Position numbers and translations under genes: made by a program. Shown in pieces: positions 48,201-60,984 of a DNA stretch of 64,000 bases. This stretch comes from Triplophysa rosa. Its lineage: Eukaryota > Chordata > Actinopteri > Cypriniformes > Nemacheilidae. How positions within the stretch are numbered: the stretch's first letter is position 1; each line of letters opens with the position of its first letter. Under the pieces are notes generated by a model. That model was not told the DNA's origin. It made no database searches and worked only from the letters and a program-made list of their open reading frames with translations. The DNA lies in NCBI RefSeq assembly GCF_024868665.1, contig NC_079901.1:7519092-7583091 (forward strand), given 5' to 3'.

Positions 48201-51038
48201 AGTATATACATTTTCACAGTTTATTTAGTGTGGAAAACAAGTCTCAATACTTTTAAACTACTTTTATGCTGTATGTTACTTGCATTAACAATTTAAAAAA
48301 TATACTTGGTAACAACAGCTGTAGGAAAAAAATAAAGTGATTAAATGTTTAATGTTTAAAGAGGTGCATTTTTTGAAACACATAAGCCATATATTGAATA
48401 TTGTCAGTCGTAATGGAAGCTGTAAGTCAGAATTGTTTTTATTCTGCCCACCTTAAGCTCCTGCTTGGGTTGAATGTTCTTAATGCTGGTGTAAAAAATC
48501 TCAGAGCCGTACTGATAGGCCACCAGGTTCTGCTCCAGATGGTTCTGGGCAGGACGGACAAACATCATCCAGTTACACTGCTCCTCATTGGTCAGGTCGA
48601 ACCAGAGGTCCTCGGTTCTCTCTCCCTCTCTCTCAGGGTTTAACATGTACAGCTGCACAGAAGAAACAATGATGCTGTTATGTCCTACATCCACACAAAG
48701 ATCCAAATGGTATACCTGAACATGATTCAGGGTAAATGATGAACAGTTTCCAGGTTTGTCCTACTTTAAGGTGTATGTGTGTGTCCTGTAGCTGGCTCTG
48801 TCGCACCAGCGGCCCCTCTACCGGACCGAACTGTGTACGTTTAGGGATCCGCCTCTTGGTAAAGACTCCGCCCAGGAAGCGGTCGATATACAGGATGAGA
48901 GGAAGACTGGCTCTGGCCTTGGACATCACGGGTCGGCTGAGAATGGGATGGAGAGGGCCGTGTTTCAAACACGTGCCTGGATTAGCGTTATTGCAGTCCT
49001 CACACCCTGTGAATGGAAAAAATACCAACGTGCCATACGATGCAGCTGTGACACTTGAACTTGGGAAATGAATTGAATCTGATTTACTCACAGAGGTTCT
49101 GTGGGGTGAAGGGCTGAAGCGTCCTGGGTTCCCAATCGTCCATTTCAGAATCTTCACTGTCGTTGTCATCTTCCTCATCTTCTGAATCCACAGTGGAGTC
49201 TGTGGCCCCCAGAGGACTGGACGAAGCCTCTGCTAAGCTGGGAAGAGCCGCGTGAGTCACAGCAAGTTGGCTCTGTTAAAAACAAAAACAGTTGATACTT
49301 TACGGTCTCGTAATAAAGGCACGCTTTTCATGCCATCAAAACATTGAGCAGGTGCATTATGGGATGCAGTTTCACCTGTGTCACAGGTTCCAAGATCGCC
49401 TGTGGGCCATCAGCTACGTTACTCAATACGTGCAGATTGGCAGTATTCATGTTCTGACCGCTCGGTAGCAACACGGTCACCTGGTGAAACAGGTAATATC
49501 CATTTTTAGTATTTACAACTGCAAGTCGTTCTTAAATGAGATCTCATTAAATGGTCACACCACCTGCTGGGTTGTGCCATCTTGCTGAATGTATGCCACC
49601 TGCGGCTGATCTGTAAACACAGCCTAAACAGACAGACAGATGAAAAACCTCAGCTAGAAAACATGACAGTATGTTTATGAAATTATTTCCATAGCTTGTC
49701 ATCCAACCATGATAAAAATCCGCAAGTCCACGTCATCTTCATTGGCTGGTGTAACGCACCTGAGTTCCATCAGCAGGATGTATGTACACCAGCGTGTGTT
49801 CGGCCGACTCGACGGATGTGTAGGAGCTTCCGTCAGCGGTGTATACGACCTGCTGCTGTCCCCGGTCAGACTGATCCCCGCCGTACACGATCTGAGCCAC
49901 CGTACCAGCCTCAAAATGCACCTAGACATCCATGATATACGTCAATCTCACATGTAAAATACCCAGGTTACAATTAATCCCCCCCAAAAAACTTTTATTC
50001 CTGTTGTTCTCCTTTGTGATACTTTACTATCATTGTTTTTTACTAAATCTATTTAATTTGTTTATTTAGACCAGTGTTAAACACTATTATAATGATGTTT
50101 AGTTATAATAAATATTAGTAATATAAATGTACTTTATATTTTTACATTATAACATATTGAAAATGAAACTGTATGTCTGCCTCTAAAGCCTACAAGATCA
50201 TTACCAATGGGCTGTTTGCACAAGATAGTGACGGCGAGATTTTGCGATGCCAGGTTCGGCAAACTAATTTCCAGTCGTATAACACTATTGAGTTGTTGTG
50301 GCTTAGCAATATAAAGAGGATCTGTCATATCGCTGATATATTACTTTCTACTTTTTTATCTAAAATAAAATTTATCCATATTTGCCTGCCAAAAATCCTC
50401 CTTTTCCCATACAGTGTTTACGACCGGAATTGGTCTGCCGACTCTGGCGTCCCGGCACCATCTTGTGCAACTAGCGAATAACGCTTAACAGAGAAGTATG
50501 GAAGACAATTATTGTTAAAGCCGCGCGGGCTTTGTAGTTTTTCGACCTTAAAATAATGTCTCTTAAATTATTTTAGTGGTAGAACAACTCTTAACCGGAC
50601 GAATTCTACAACCGCCCCACCCATACCCTGCAACATGGTTTCCAAACAACGTTTCTGCATTCGCCAGGTTTCATCAGCTTAGCCAACAAATTCACCTGTA
50701 TTGCGCGGAAGCAATACACGGGGAAGCTTATACAGGGACATTTTTTACAACACTGGTAACAGACTATTGCGCTTATCAACCACACCCGGGAGCCTTGAGC
50801 AAAAGTTCTAAAGTGTGGCTTTAAAGATGGATTTAGAAAATAGCAACTTGTCCAAGTGCAAATAAACATAAAATAAAGATGTATATCCTTTGTGGAGTCA
50901 ATCTCTGTCAAATTAAAGTAACTTTATACATAGCATGTGACGTTAAAGAGCCTGGTTTGGTTATACCTGAGTTGGGTTGCCAGTGTCATTATTTGCATCT
51001 GTACTCCACACAGGTGATGTCTCCTCTTTTGCGTCCAT
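42280..51038 (-). CDS. prdm10: PRDM10, PR-domain zinc-finger transcription factor, 22 coding exons
   Basis: Exons on the minus strand: 51038-50967, 49921-49760, 49623-49564, 49480-49376, 49272-49092, 49006-48765, 48652-48452, 47507-47435, 47315-47198, 47104-46987, 46836-46552, 45899-45555, 45473-45318, 45221-45042, 44909-44799, 44368-44168, 44068-43937, 43433-43281, 43155-43018, 42909-42735, 42649-42549, 42468-42280. All phases close: 3,498 nt, 1,165 residues, similar to human PRDM10. Residues 25-133 form a Q/V-rich N-terminal region ([15 protein letters not shown]). An acidic stretch lies near 165-175. About 194-345 is the PR/SET region, including a CxxC..C..H motif before it ([10 protein letters not shown]). 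One C2H2 finger lies at about 373-393, an R/G-rich AT-hook-like segment at 405-425, and nine C2H2 fingers at about 555-885. A glutamine-rich transactivation-like tail ends SEVHITKP. Nuclear DNA-binding regulator (family knowledge). Several fingers are split by introns. The start ATG (MDAKEETS) matches the human N terminus in pattern. Confidence 0.97.
43496..43890. mobile_element. TTAA-flanked MITE in a PRDM10 intron (pair with 62604-63415)
   Basis: It starts TTAAAGGGCCAGTGTC and shares GTCTTTATACACCTCTGAA and CAATAGATCCTCC with 63320-63390. It lies between the exons at 43281-43433 and 43937-44068. Confidence 0.7.
44466..44766. mobile_element. Hairpin MITE of the GATAGTTCACCC family in a PRDM10 intron
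   Basis: TTAA at both ends, TTAAAGGGATAGTTCACCC on the left and GGGTGAACTATCCCTTTAA on the right; the inner halves are mirrored. Confidence 0.9.
47587..48076. mobile_element. AATTAAGAGACCA-type MITE, copy 2, in a PRDM10 intron
   Basis: The ends ACAGCCGTAGAAACAATTAA and CATTTTCCGCGGCTGT are inverted. The interior matches 20378-20895 in the same orientation. Confidence 0.85.
49929..50966. other. PRDM10 intron 1-2 (coding), partly repetitive
   Basis: No exon seen. 50600-50830 (CACACCCGGGAGCCTTGAGC and TTCTAAAGTGTGGCTTTAAAG) looks like an interspersed element seen from the minus strand, but I cannot set its ends. Confidence 0.4.
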
Positions 51039-51659
51039 GGCAATGGCCTGAGGTGACTCCAAACACCTCCTTCTCCTATCCACCTGTCATCAACCACCAG
51101 CGGGACCTATAGACATAAACCAGTGTTCATACAAATAATCTCAGAACAACAACATTCTAGCACTGCACTACATTTAAAGAACTGGTACTGCCATATTATA
51201 CAATATCTGAAAAGTAAGGCTAGTTACATTCTGAATGAAAACGGTTTATGGACACTTTCTAACCAATAACCTATGGTGACTTTGGTGATCACTGTATAGG
51301 TAGTTACTGTATAGACAATACTGTAGAGTTTTTAATCATTTGAATTACAGAAACCACACACACAAAAAGAAAAAAGACAGTAGATATTCACGTAAATTTC
51401 CATTTTAAAATGGCCTAATCTTTGTTTATGACTCTTAATAAATCAATGCAAAACATTTACAGTACAGCGATGAGACTGAATGCCCATTTCAAACACTATG
51501 CATTGCACGTTGCTGAATAATTACCATATTCCTGTACCATGGCATTTAAGTGGCACTCATTTGTAGTTTCAAAAATACCACGATACACATCTCCCTAAAA
51601 GTGTCATGAATTATAATGGGGAACGGAAGATTTGCCGTTAAAAAATGAAATAAGTGCAG

Positions 51660-52620
51660 TGTATTGCATCGTCTCGAGCGCATTAGATAACGTTAGCCGT
51701 TGTACCGGAGAGGTCACGACACAGTAGTGACACATTTCGTGTGATTTGTACAGGGCGATTTATTGAAAGCACGCAGTTTAACACAAATAAAGGCGCGTGC
51801 TACGGAGGAGCGGTCAGTCTAATCGCTCCGCGGGGGTAGAAGAAGCGCGCGGCCGGAGAGAAAATCCCCAACAGCCGCGCGGGGAGAAAACACAGACGCA
51901 AATGCGTGTAACCTCGGCCCTCTTCAACCCCCGGGATGAAATAGCACGTTACAACCGCTGTAGTCACGACAGATGCGCTAAGGACATTATCCAGTCTCTC
52001 CCCCCTGTTTTAAGCCCGCAGGTTGGGAGTTCCAGTCGGACCATACCACACAACCTGCAGCGGCACTGAAACACTTTCACGCCGGTATTATAAGACATTA
52101 ACCCACACGGAAGGCCATTAACGTTAATGAGACAGAGCAGATACCCTGTATGACCGGTTAGGGCCCATGATTGCCGTTTTAAATAAGTATAATAGATACA
52201 CTGAGGTGTATAAATGCAAGACAGAAGCTCTCCGCTCCCCGCTCATAGTTGAGCCCGGCCGGCGCGCTCTGTGCGTGTGTCTGCAGCAGAATAGGAAGAC
52301 ACGACACGGCTCCATTTTGGGTGGGACTAAGACAGCAACAAAGCACGGCGAAGACACTCGACAAAATATATCTGCGCTCTAATCGAGCCTCTAACGGAAA
52401 CTGGGCTGTGAATTTTGCGGGACACTTACTGAGAGACGATCCTGAATCCGCGCTTAAGGTTCTGATGTGGATTTCCCGAGAGTTTTAAGCATTTTTTGGA
52501 AAAGGTTGAAGTGGGTCTTCCCTCAGAATGGTAGCTGCAGAGATGGCTGGCTTGCATATATTAACATAATCTGCCTAGCAACAGACGCGCGGCCCGAGGC
52601 GACAGTTTGCGCATTATTAT
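51660..52620 (-). promoter_or_regulatory. CpG-rich promoter and likely non-coding first exon of PRDM10
   Basis: CG dinucleotides are frequent from about 51660 to 52620 (for example GAAGCGCGCGGCCGG, CCGGCCGGCGCGCTC) and rare outside. A minus-strand GTAAGT donor at 52421-52429 ends a probable 5' UTR exon that reaches up to roughly 52430-52560. It would splice to the exon at 50967-51106, whose first 68 nt are 5' UTR before the ATG at 51038. No TATA box is evident, as usual for CpG promoters. Confidence 0.6.
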
Positions 52621-52772
52621 GTTTTTAAGAATTGTGAGGCTGTAGAAGCATAGGTGTCGTGCCGGATTACGTCCGTGTTGTTTAAATTGAATTTTGATGA
52701 GTATAGATTGATTTTCATTTTAAGATGTTTGTTGTTTCGTGGTTTTAAAGTGGTCACGCAGCCCTGCCAGTG

Positions 52773-52866
52773 CCAATGAGAATTTTCCGCCATTTGTCCG
52801 AACCAATGGAAAAAAAGAAATGCGCAAGGCCGTCCAATGAAAAAATGACGTGACAGACCGACCAAT
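52773..52866. promoter_or_regulatory. Array of four CCAAT boxes plus a CRE-like site
   Basis: CCAAT occurs at 52773, 52803, 52834 and 52862, spaced 30, 31 and 28 bases and all in the same orientation. TGACGTGA lies at 52846-52853. Regularly spaced CCAAT boxes about three helical turns apart are typical NF-Y targets. The array sits 200-350 bp upstream of the likely PRDM10 start. Confidence 0.6.
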
Positions 52867-52879
52867 GACATTGTGAAAA

Positions 52880-53733
52880 GATCACGAATCAAGGTCTCTT
52901 AGCGACCTTTTTATATAATGTCAAATCGGGCAAGTTGTCAGATATTTTTACATTAATACAATACATTAATACAGTTTTTTGCAGGCCAACAACATTTGCA
53001 GGCCAAAATGATATTCCTACATTACACTTTTGTAATATTATGCATGGTGTATTATTTATTGGTTAAACTTTAAAAGGTTTATAAGCTGTTTTATGGCAGG
53101 ATTAATTATCAATGGTGTAGTTCTGCTAACTTTAAGAAAATAAGATGTGTGTCCATGCAAAAACAAAGAATATTTCTATACATTTTCACTGGAGCTAAAA
53201 GTGTGACAACTAGCCACAGTCTAGTTTTATGTAAATACATACATTCATTTTATAACAGAAATCATTCCTTTAAATTCCCCAAAATAATGTAAATATAAAA
53301 TAACAATATTATATATTTTGTATCATTAAAACAGATAATACATTCTTTTTATCACTTCAATATTCAATTACAGGGTGTTACAAATTGCTGTTTCTCCCAA
53401 TCTTTTTACAGTTCTTGTATAATTGTGTGGTGCTAATTAATGTGGTCATTTTTATTTTCATGTAGAATCAATGTTTTAGTGTATATTTAGCTCAAGTAAA
53501 TTTTGAGCTTATATCATTAATTACGATATATCGGTATATTGCAAATAAACAAAAACTGTACACATTTTCACATATTTTAAAAATGATTTTCCAACTGTAA
53601 ATCCAACAATAATACTGAAATGTATAAATGTGTGAGATACCATCATGGTAAAAAAACTGTGATTTTCGTATTCAGCACGTTAAACTTAATAAACAGTCAA
53701 AATTAAAGCGAAACACAACTTTCTAAAAAATGT
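52880..53733. other. Intergenic, AT-rich, no feature recognised
   Basis: Low-complexity AT-rich sequence between the PRDM10 promoter and a MITE. Confidence 0.5.
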
Positions 53734-54109
53734 TTAAAGTTACCATGAGACGGAAATTGCGACTGACTTCTTTTCCGTATAGTGACGTATATCCAAGTGA
53801 AATGGCTTCTGAAATTTGAAAAAAAAATGTAGGGCGGGGCTTTATTTTGCCCTTCCGTTTTTGATTGGTTTGTTGCAAGTTGGGCCTGGAGGGGAGGGCT
53901 AAAAATGCCTGACAGTCCTACCTCTTTTTTGACGTCATGTGGTGAAAAGTTGTTGAGAGGGAGAGGAGCTTACAGTTTTTGATTAAAGATTACAAGTGCA
54001 AACAAATTTGGAAAAAATAATGTTGCGCACGGATAAATCATTCACAAATATTCACTGCAACTGTGTAAAACACTTAGAATTTTCCTGTTTGATTTCATGG
54101 TGACTTTAA
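53734..54109. mobile_element. TTAA-flanked MITE (AGTTACCATGAGA family)
   Basis: It starts TTAAAGTTACCATGAGAC and ends TTTCATGGTGACTTTAA, inverted ends with TTAA on both sides. The interior is unrelated to the other TTAA families here. Confidence 0.75.
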
Positions 54110-54334
54110 TTGTGTTATCACCTGTCTGTATACAGTATATCCAAGATATAGATACATTATTCATCAGTCATATATTTTTTATAAATCATGTTTTTTCATG
54201 CCCTAAGAGAGCAATAAAAAGACACAGGAAACAAATCCTAACTGAGGTTGTTGTATTTCATGCATAAAGGGGTTAATATTAAAAAACAAAGCAAACTAAA
54301 AACGACAAAGTGACACATTCATGGAAGTAGTGAA

Positions 54335-54340
54335 TTTATT
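54335..54340 (-). terminator. Possible APLP2 poly(A) signal
   Basis: TTTATT reads AATAAA on the minus strand, about 1.7 kb after the APLP2 stop. Another candidate is at 55205-55210. The intervening sequence 54341-56029 has no other feature and fits a long 3' UTR. Confidence 0.35.
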
Positions 54341-56029
54341 GATGTGTTTCCCACCTGAAAGCCATTTTTCCATTGGATTCAGATATTTCACTTCTAATAT
54401 GCCAATCTTATATTATTTCCCCCTCACCCGTACAACCTTTTCCATAATCAAGCAGGCAATGACAAGGTCCAAAACTGGAGCCATTTAGGTGCATAGTGAA
54501 AGTCACATACAGAAATACTGTCACAGGAAGAGGGGAAAAACAGAAAAAAAGAGAACGAACTTAAAAATGTATATCATAACATCTCATATAAGGACAATGC
54601 ACACCACAGGTTGTCCTTGATAAAAGCCAATGATTGCAACATCAACTATACAGCCATACAAACATTTAAGAAGGGGGAAAGAAAGAAAAAAACGGATTGA
54701 ACATTTTTTCTTCGTATTAGTGAACATGCACAACGTTTGCTTTGGCCCCCAGCTAACTATTATTTACTGGAAGTGTTTGCCTTCATCACAATTTGCAAGG
54801 GTCGTCCTTGTGGGACTTGTACGATAAACTATACATACCATAGTATTATAATTGCAGACGTTTTCTTTCATGTATCTATGCTCTCTTTGATTTGAATAAA
54901 GTGTGCAAAGTATTGCCACACCTCCCCCATGACACTTCTCATTATGCAGCCATGTCATGGAAATGTATAATTATGTGATAAACCGAGCCAAAGCTGAATG
55001 CAAACACTTTTTATAAGGTCAGATTTCCTCTTATAAAAAGGGAGTGTCAGTGTGTGTGGACATAACAGCAGGGAAACTAACATTCATCGAGTAGATTTGA
55101 GTAAGAGATGTTTTTAGTGTGATAAGGGAGGCTGGAGGCCCGTAACTTTAAGGCCCTCATTGCTTCAAACCAACCGGCGATGACCATCTGCAGGGGCCGA
55201 CTGTTTTATTGGTCTAAGTATGACACCGTAACCAAAGGACAAAACCAAATCTTCTTCCTAAAAACTAATGGGGCACCTCCACAATCAGCCGACAGATCTG
55301 GCAGATTGTCAAGCCGTTTGGATTGAATCATTCATCACATCCTACACAGGTGATGGTATCAAATTTTTTGGACAGGAAATATCGGTCCTTTAATCTCAAA
55401 GTTTAAACCTGTAACCCAGCTAAGATTTAAGCTCTGCAGGAATAAAAGTGACTATGAATAACTGGATCATCTAGTTCTCTATGTACGTATATCATGTGTA
55501 TCGCAATTACAAAGTAAATGATTTTGTTTTCATATTTACTGATTCACTATACATTAAAGTTGTTACAAATAACCTTCATATACAAGCAATCTATCGGGAA
55601 AAAAGTATATTCGACGGCCAGCGATAGTGTAGATAAAACTGCTGTGTCTTTCAATCGATTGTTTTGGCTTTGCTGTACCTCTACAGATCGGATTTGAAGT
55701 TAACGTAAAAAAGAACGTGTGAACTAAAATGATAATGTGTTCCAATTGAACGCGTGTAAAATCAATTCCAGGCTAATTTTCCTTACATAAAACATCTTAC
55801 ATAAAGATAAAATGTCTCTAAAAGAAAAGGATCGCAAGAGCACAAAACGGCTCTGTGGTACAACAGTAGCATTATTAGAAGTAGTAGCGTTTTTGAACCG
55901 TTGTTTTTTTTGTTTTCATTATTGAACCAGAATATGCATTTCAAATGCATGAAATGATTTGAAGAGAGCAGTTTTAATATTGGTCAGTAGTATTTTCACC
56001 CCTCTTCAGCTCCACAGAAGCCCTGACAG

Positions 56030-59000
56030 CTAAATCTGCATCTGCTCCAGGTATTTGTAGGTGGGGTTCTCATAGCCGTGGTTCTGCATCTTGCTCAAGT
56101 GACGATCTTCTGGAGTCAGCATGGGGTCAACCTGGTCAACCACAAAAAAAGAATTTAAGTCCGTATGTGTAAAAAGATGCATCTTCTGTGCATGAAATGT
56201 AGAGTTGTTCTTGAACTAACAATGACTGATTTCGAGACAGCGAAACATTTTGTCATCTTGATAGTGTATCCTGACAAAAACAAGGTCTTGCGTGTTTAAA
56301 AGCATTCATTTCAAACGTTTTGCTACCAATTCAACACGTTTTTAAAACAAGACCTTCAAAATGTCATTACCGTAACATCTGGGGAAAAAAACGTTTTTTA
56401 TTACACAATCTAGGCTAGAGTAGAACATAAAATTATTTTTCGGCATATTATTTCTATTTTATTCTGTTTAAATTACAACATATCATTCATCCAACATGGA
56501 CGTGTTACGGTAATGAGGTTTTCATCAGAAAATGCAATAAAATACAAAAACAATTCATTTCCAAGTGAAAATTATTATTTGTGCAAGGTAGAGAACACAA
56601 TTATCGTTATCATTTTTTTGTGTTACTGGATTTACATTTAAAATCAGTATTGCCGTGATGTTTCAATGGTTTCGTGAGAATGACCCATTTGTCTCCTATA
56701 TGTAACATATGTCAATTTGACTTCATTCATCCACCAAAATCGCTTTGAGATCAATTGGTTACAAGTGGCAAAAATCCGAAATAAGAATTTATAGTATCAA
56801 GTGCATATGTCTAGGGACATGTTTTTGCAGATTACATTTTGTCCAATTTGTCCAGATATTTTTGGTGCCAACTGTCCTACATACTTTGTTTTGTTCCCAT
56901 ATACGTTTTCTTTGCCTATAAAAAGAAGTACAGTTGCCGATAGGTGACTTCTCCAACATCAAAAGCAGATTTAAGAAAAACTCATAAGTGGAGTGACACC
57001 TGTATTTAGCTGCAGTCATCAGTATCAATCTTGTGATTCACGCAATCCAAAGTTCTAAAAGCTTTTCTTTAAAGCTCCTTGTCCACAACAAAAGTCTCAT
57101 ACCGTCCTTCGTAGAGATTAATAGAGAACTTGTCCTCTCGCAGTTATCTTCAAGGCCAAACTGAAAACAATACGAGTGAATGATCAAACGGTGTGACCGT
57201 TGCCTCACCTCCACAATGCCGTGACTGATGGTGCCATACGGCCTCTTCCTCAGTAGCACGAGACCGATCACAATCACTGTCGCTATGGCCACCGCAATCA
57301 CCAGCAAGCCAATCAGGGCGCTGCTTCCGAAGCTGAAGTCATCCATCAGGGGGCGGGACATCTCCTGCTCTGATCCGCGGCTGAACTGCGAGGGAATAAT
57401 CAACACAAGCATATTTACCCTTCCAAACATGAATAACAGACAGATCTCACAGAGCTTTTCATGATGCCAGTACTGCCAAAGCGGAGGACTGATACTGTAA
57501 CTTTTGTACAGCGAGGCAACAATAGGGTTGCCATGGCTACGTAATGTGCCGTAATTGGTACCAAAAGGAAACCAGTGAATCAGCCACTGGCAGAGACAAA
57601 AGACAAAGATAAAAGCGATGGCGAGAGATTTCTGGTATACTCTCAGACACTCTGATATTTTACACAATACACACAAAGAATCCTTTTAAATACTTGAATA
57701 TACAAACATGTACGAGCCTGAAAGAAGCATGAACAGACAGAGGTTTCATGATTTTCCAGTTGTTTAAGTCTGAATTTAAATCTTTGAGCGAACTATCCTT
57801 TTAAGACTCTTAAAGGGATAGTTCACCCCAAAACGTTCACCCTCATGTTCTTCAAAACCTCTATGTGACGCTTTCTTCTGTGGAATGCAAAAGAAGATAT
57901 TATGAGAAATGTCTCCGTGGCTTTGTATCCATACAATGGAAGTCAATGGGGTTCAGTGTTGTTTGGTTACCGACATTCTTCAAGATATCTTCTTTTGTGT
58001 TCTGCCGAAGAAAGAAAGTCATACAGGTTTGGAATGAAATGAGGGTGAATAAATAACGGATTTTCATTCTTGGGTGAGCTGTCCCTTTAAGTTATGATCT
58101 GCTTTGCCAATTACTAAATGGACTACTGAGAGCGCTGACCGGCCATTTTAACGTTTAGTGCTCAATTTTCATTTGTGTGGAGCTTAATGATGATGATAAT
58201 GAAGGATGAACAGTATCCATCGGACATGCTCATGCACTCACATTAAACACATGCACATGTGCTGTGGAAAGTTGTTGATAAACAGTAAAACATTAATTAT
58301 GTAACACGGTCATTTGCTCAAAGATATAACAGAACTGGACAGAGACTGCAGTAGTTGAAAACACCATGTGTTTGCCACAAGAGGGCGCTGTACTTACCTG
58401 AGAATCAACATCATTCAAAATCACTTCCTTTACATCCAGAGTTTCCTCAATTACCTGTCAACACAGACAGGGCAGTCTCAGTTACTTCTCTTCTACTGAA
58501 CAGCGACTGTGTGTGCGTGTGATAAAAGCATTTTGTGTTTTATAGCAGCAGATACAGCCACAAAAAGAATTAAGAGACCATTTTAAGGACCGTTTTTCTG
58601 TACTATTTATAGGTGTTTATTTAGGTAAAATGATCATTTTTGTTTCATTCTGTGAACTGCTTACATTATTTCTTCCAAATTTCAAATTCAAATCTATTTG
58701 CATTAAATTGCAGAAAATGAAAACTGGAGAAACAGGTGAAAATAACAGAAAAGATGCTCTGTATTTTTTCAGACCTCAGATACTGCAAAGAATACAAGTT
58801 CTGATTCACTTTTAACCAATACAACAGTCATATTTTACACGTTTAAATAAAAGTTTAAATATAATTTTTTTAGTGATAACCTGGATTATCATCACAGTTC
58901 ATCACATGTCTCTTGTCATGCTGTCAGTCTTTCACATTGCTGTTGGATGACTTCTAGTTCCTCCTGAGGTTTGATTTTGTTGAATTTCAACAAACACTGG

Positions 59001-59915
59001 ACTGGAATGACCACGATACATCTAGAAATGCTGATTTGAAATTAAAGTTTGGACTGGTCTCTTAATTTTTTACACGGCTGTTTAGCAATGCTGTGAGCAA
59101 ATCCCAAAATGAATGAAATCAATCAAAATCATTAATATATTGCTTACATTGAATAACACAATTGGCTTCATTTACTGCATGAAAAAACAGCTGTCAATCA
59201 AAATGTTTGACCTTCATCTAGTTTATTCTTTATATTGGCATCAAATATACAAAAAAAAGGTGTATTTAAAAACATCATCATCCTGACAGCCAGGAGCTCT
59301 CAGAACATTTGATGTCATTTACTGTAGATGTGAGAGATATTTCATATAAGCACATTTCTGATTGCTCCTGTGTGATATTAGATAGTCTGACATGCTGAAA
59401 TACAAACAACACGAGCAGTCTACGGCACGCATTCTTAAACAGAGGTCATGCATTAGAAGAATCCAGCCCGGCCCTTCAGAACCACACTGGATCTCATGTG
59501 AGATGTGGTTTGAGGAAACTGGAATGTGAACGTGCAATGCAATGAATGCTGGGATATGAATGAGACGAGACTAAATTAAGCCAGATTTGCATTTCCATAA
59601 AATACCAGTGCTGGGAAGGCAGCAAGAGAATAGCGGCACTGTACATTTGTTTTCTATTTAGAATAAACACATTACTGGGAGGTTGTTATTTTCTGAATGC
59701 AGTATGCGGTGCTGTTAGTTGTATATTTTCAGCTGAAACTGCTGTCGATTATTTCAGTCATGAGTGCCAGCGTCAGCATCTGAGCAAACACAAGTGACTG
59801 TGGTGTGTGTGAGGGGCGGCCGGTGGTCTCACCACTTTCTCATTGATGTTGCTCTTGCTGTTGATGATCTTCTCCTCTGCTCCAATAAGACCATCAAGAC
59901 CGTTCATGCCAGAGC
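56030..59915 (-). CDS. aplp2: APLP2, amyloid precursor-like protein 2, last four coding exons (partial)
   Basis: Minus-strand exons 59915-59833, 58454-58398, 57385-57209 and 56131-56030 join in phase and end in TAG at 56032-56030. They encode the juxtamembrane linker ([26 protein letters not shown]), a membrane span ([20 protein letters not shown]) followed by the [16 protein letters not shown] stop-transfer segment, and the cytoplasmic tail with YENPTY and C-terminal KYLEQMQI. The pattern fits APLP2 rather than APP or APLP1: [10 protein letters not shown] and the alanine/valine-rich span are as in human APLP2, and no amyloid-beta sequence is present. Family role: type I membrane protein cleaved by secretases, with a YENPTY motif that binds PTB adaptors and drives endocytosis. 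Its 5' exons, including the E1 and E2 domains and any Kunitz exon, lie beyond the right edge (the first exon seen starts in phase 1). Confidence 0.95.
57810..58090. mobile_element. Hairpin MITE of the GATAGTTCACCC family in an APLP2 intron
   Basis: TTAAAGGGATAGTTCACCCC on the left, GGTGAGCTGTCCCTTTAA on the right, mirrored halves. A second, tiny remnant end (GAACTATCCTTTTAAG) lies just before it at 57790-57804. Confidence 0.88.
58554..59081. mobile_element. AATTAAGAGACCA-type MITE, copy 3, in an APLP2 intron
   Basis: The ends ACAGCCACAAAAAGAATTAA and TTAATTTTTTACACGGCTGT are inverted. It is in opposite orientation to copies 1 and 2. Confidence 0.88.
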
Positions 59916-60711
59916 CTGCGGAGGAACAGCCACAAGTGAGCAACACGGGTTTAAATTAAACTCAAATGTCACATTATATTCTACATCTACACAATAAGCC
60001 TGTGCCGAGCATTTTCTGCCTTGACATTTTAGTCAGTAATGCTAAACGGCATGGAATCTCATTAATGACTCATCCCTGTGCGACATAAGAAATGTACAAT
60101 TTAAACCCCGCTCAACACTGAGATTTCTTGGACCAGCCCAGAAAAGCTCAGTGTAAAGATGGCTGTGATCTACTGCGGTCGAAAGCTCATACTCCAAGTA
60201 GAATAAGAGCTCTGGGACATCCTGTGAGCACTCCACCAAAAACTGTTCTATAAATACACCAACGTACATGGTCAACAATTCGAATCATTTAAAGTCAATG
60301 TGAACTGCTGTTTGTGACCCATTTCACCTCTGTAATGAGATTTCAGGCTATTCAAGGAGAAAACAAATGAAGGTTGAGACTTTATCTATTGAGAAATGAT
60401 TATACTGTGAAATAAGAGCGTAGCATACCAAAATACTATAGTGTAATATATACTGTAATGTGTACTTTTCACTATGTATTAGAATAGTTTTTCGATATTC
60501 GTTTTTTCGAAACGAACTCAAATTTTATCAAAATCTTTTTATTGATATTATTACATAAAATCTTGTTATCAGTTAACATAGTAATGTAATGCTGGTTTAA
60601 GTGTTAAGATTTTCCTCTAGGTGTGAGCCATTTTTGCAGCATGTGACATATGCATGTATGACAGATTACACACATGTGATTTTATAAATGCACAAAGGAT
60701 ATGAAAACACA

Positions 60712-60984
60712 TTAAAGAGCTAGGTTACCTAACAATAAAAATCCTGTCGTCGTGTCAAAACCTGTATATGGCACTTTCTTCAGCACACAAAAGAAGATAT
60801 TTTAAGAAATGTCTCAGTGGTCTTGTGACCATACAAAGGAAGTCATTGGGGGTCCAATGTTATTTGGTTACCAACATTCTTCAAAAATTCTTCTTTTGTG
60901 TTGCACGGAAGAAAGTCAGTCATACAGGTTTGGAATGGCATGAGGGTGAGGAAATTATAAAATGATGAATTTCTATCCCTTTAA
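60712..60984. mobile_element. Hairpin MITE, diverged copy
   Basis: It runs from TTAAAGAGCTAGGTTACC to CTATCCCTTTAA; inner words AAAAGAAGATATTTTAAG and TTCTTCAAAAATTCTTCTTT are mirrored. Confidence 0.75.

Noticed and set aside
57386..57676. Minus-strand extension of the APLP2 membrane exon
   Set aside because: The open frame continues upstream, but a TCGCAG acceptor and the known protein pattern place the exon border at 57385.
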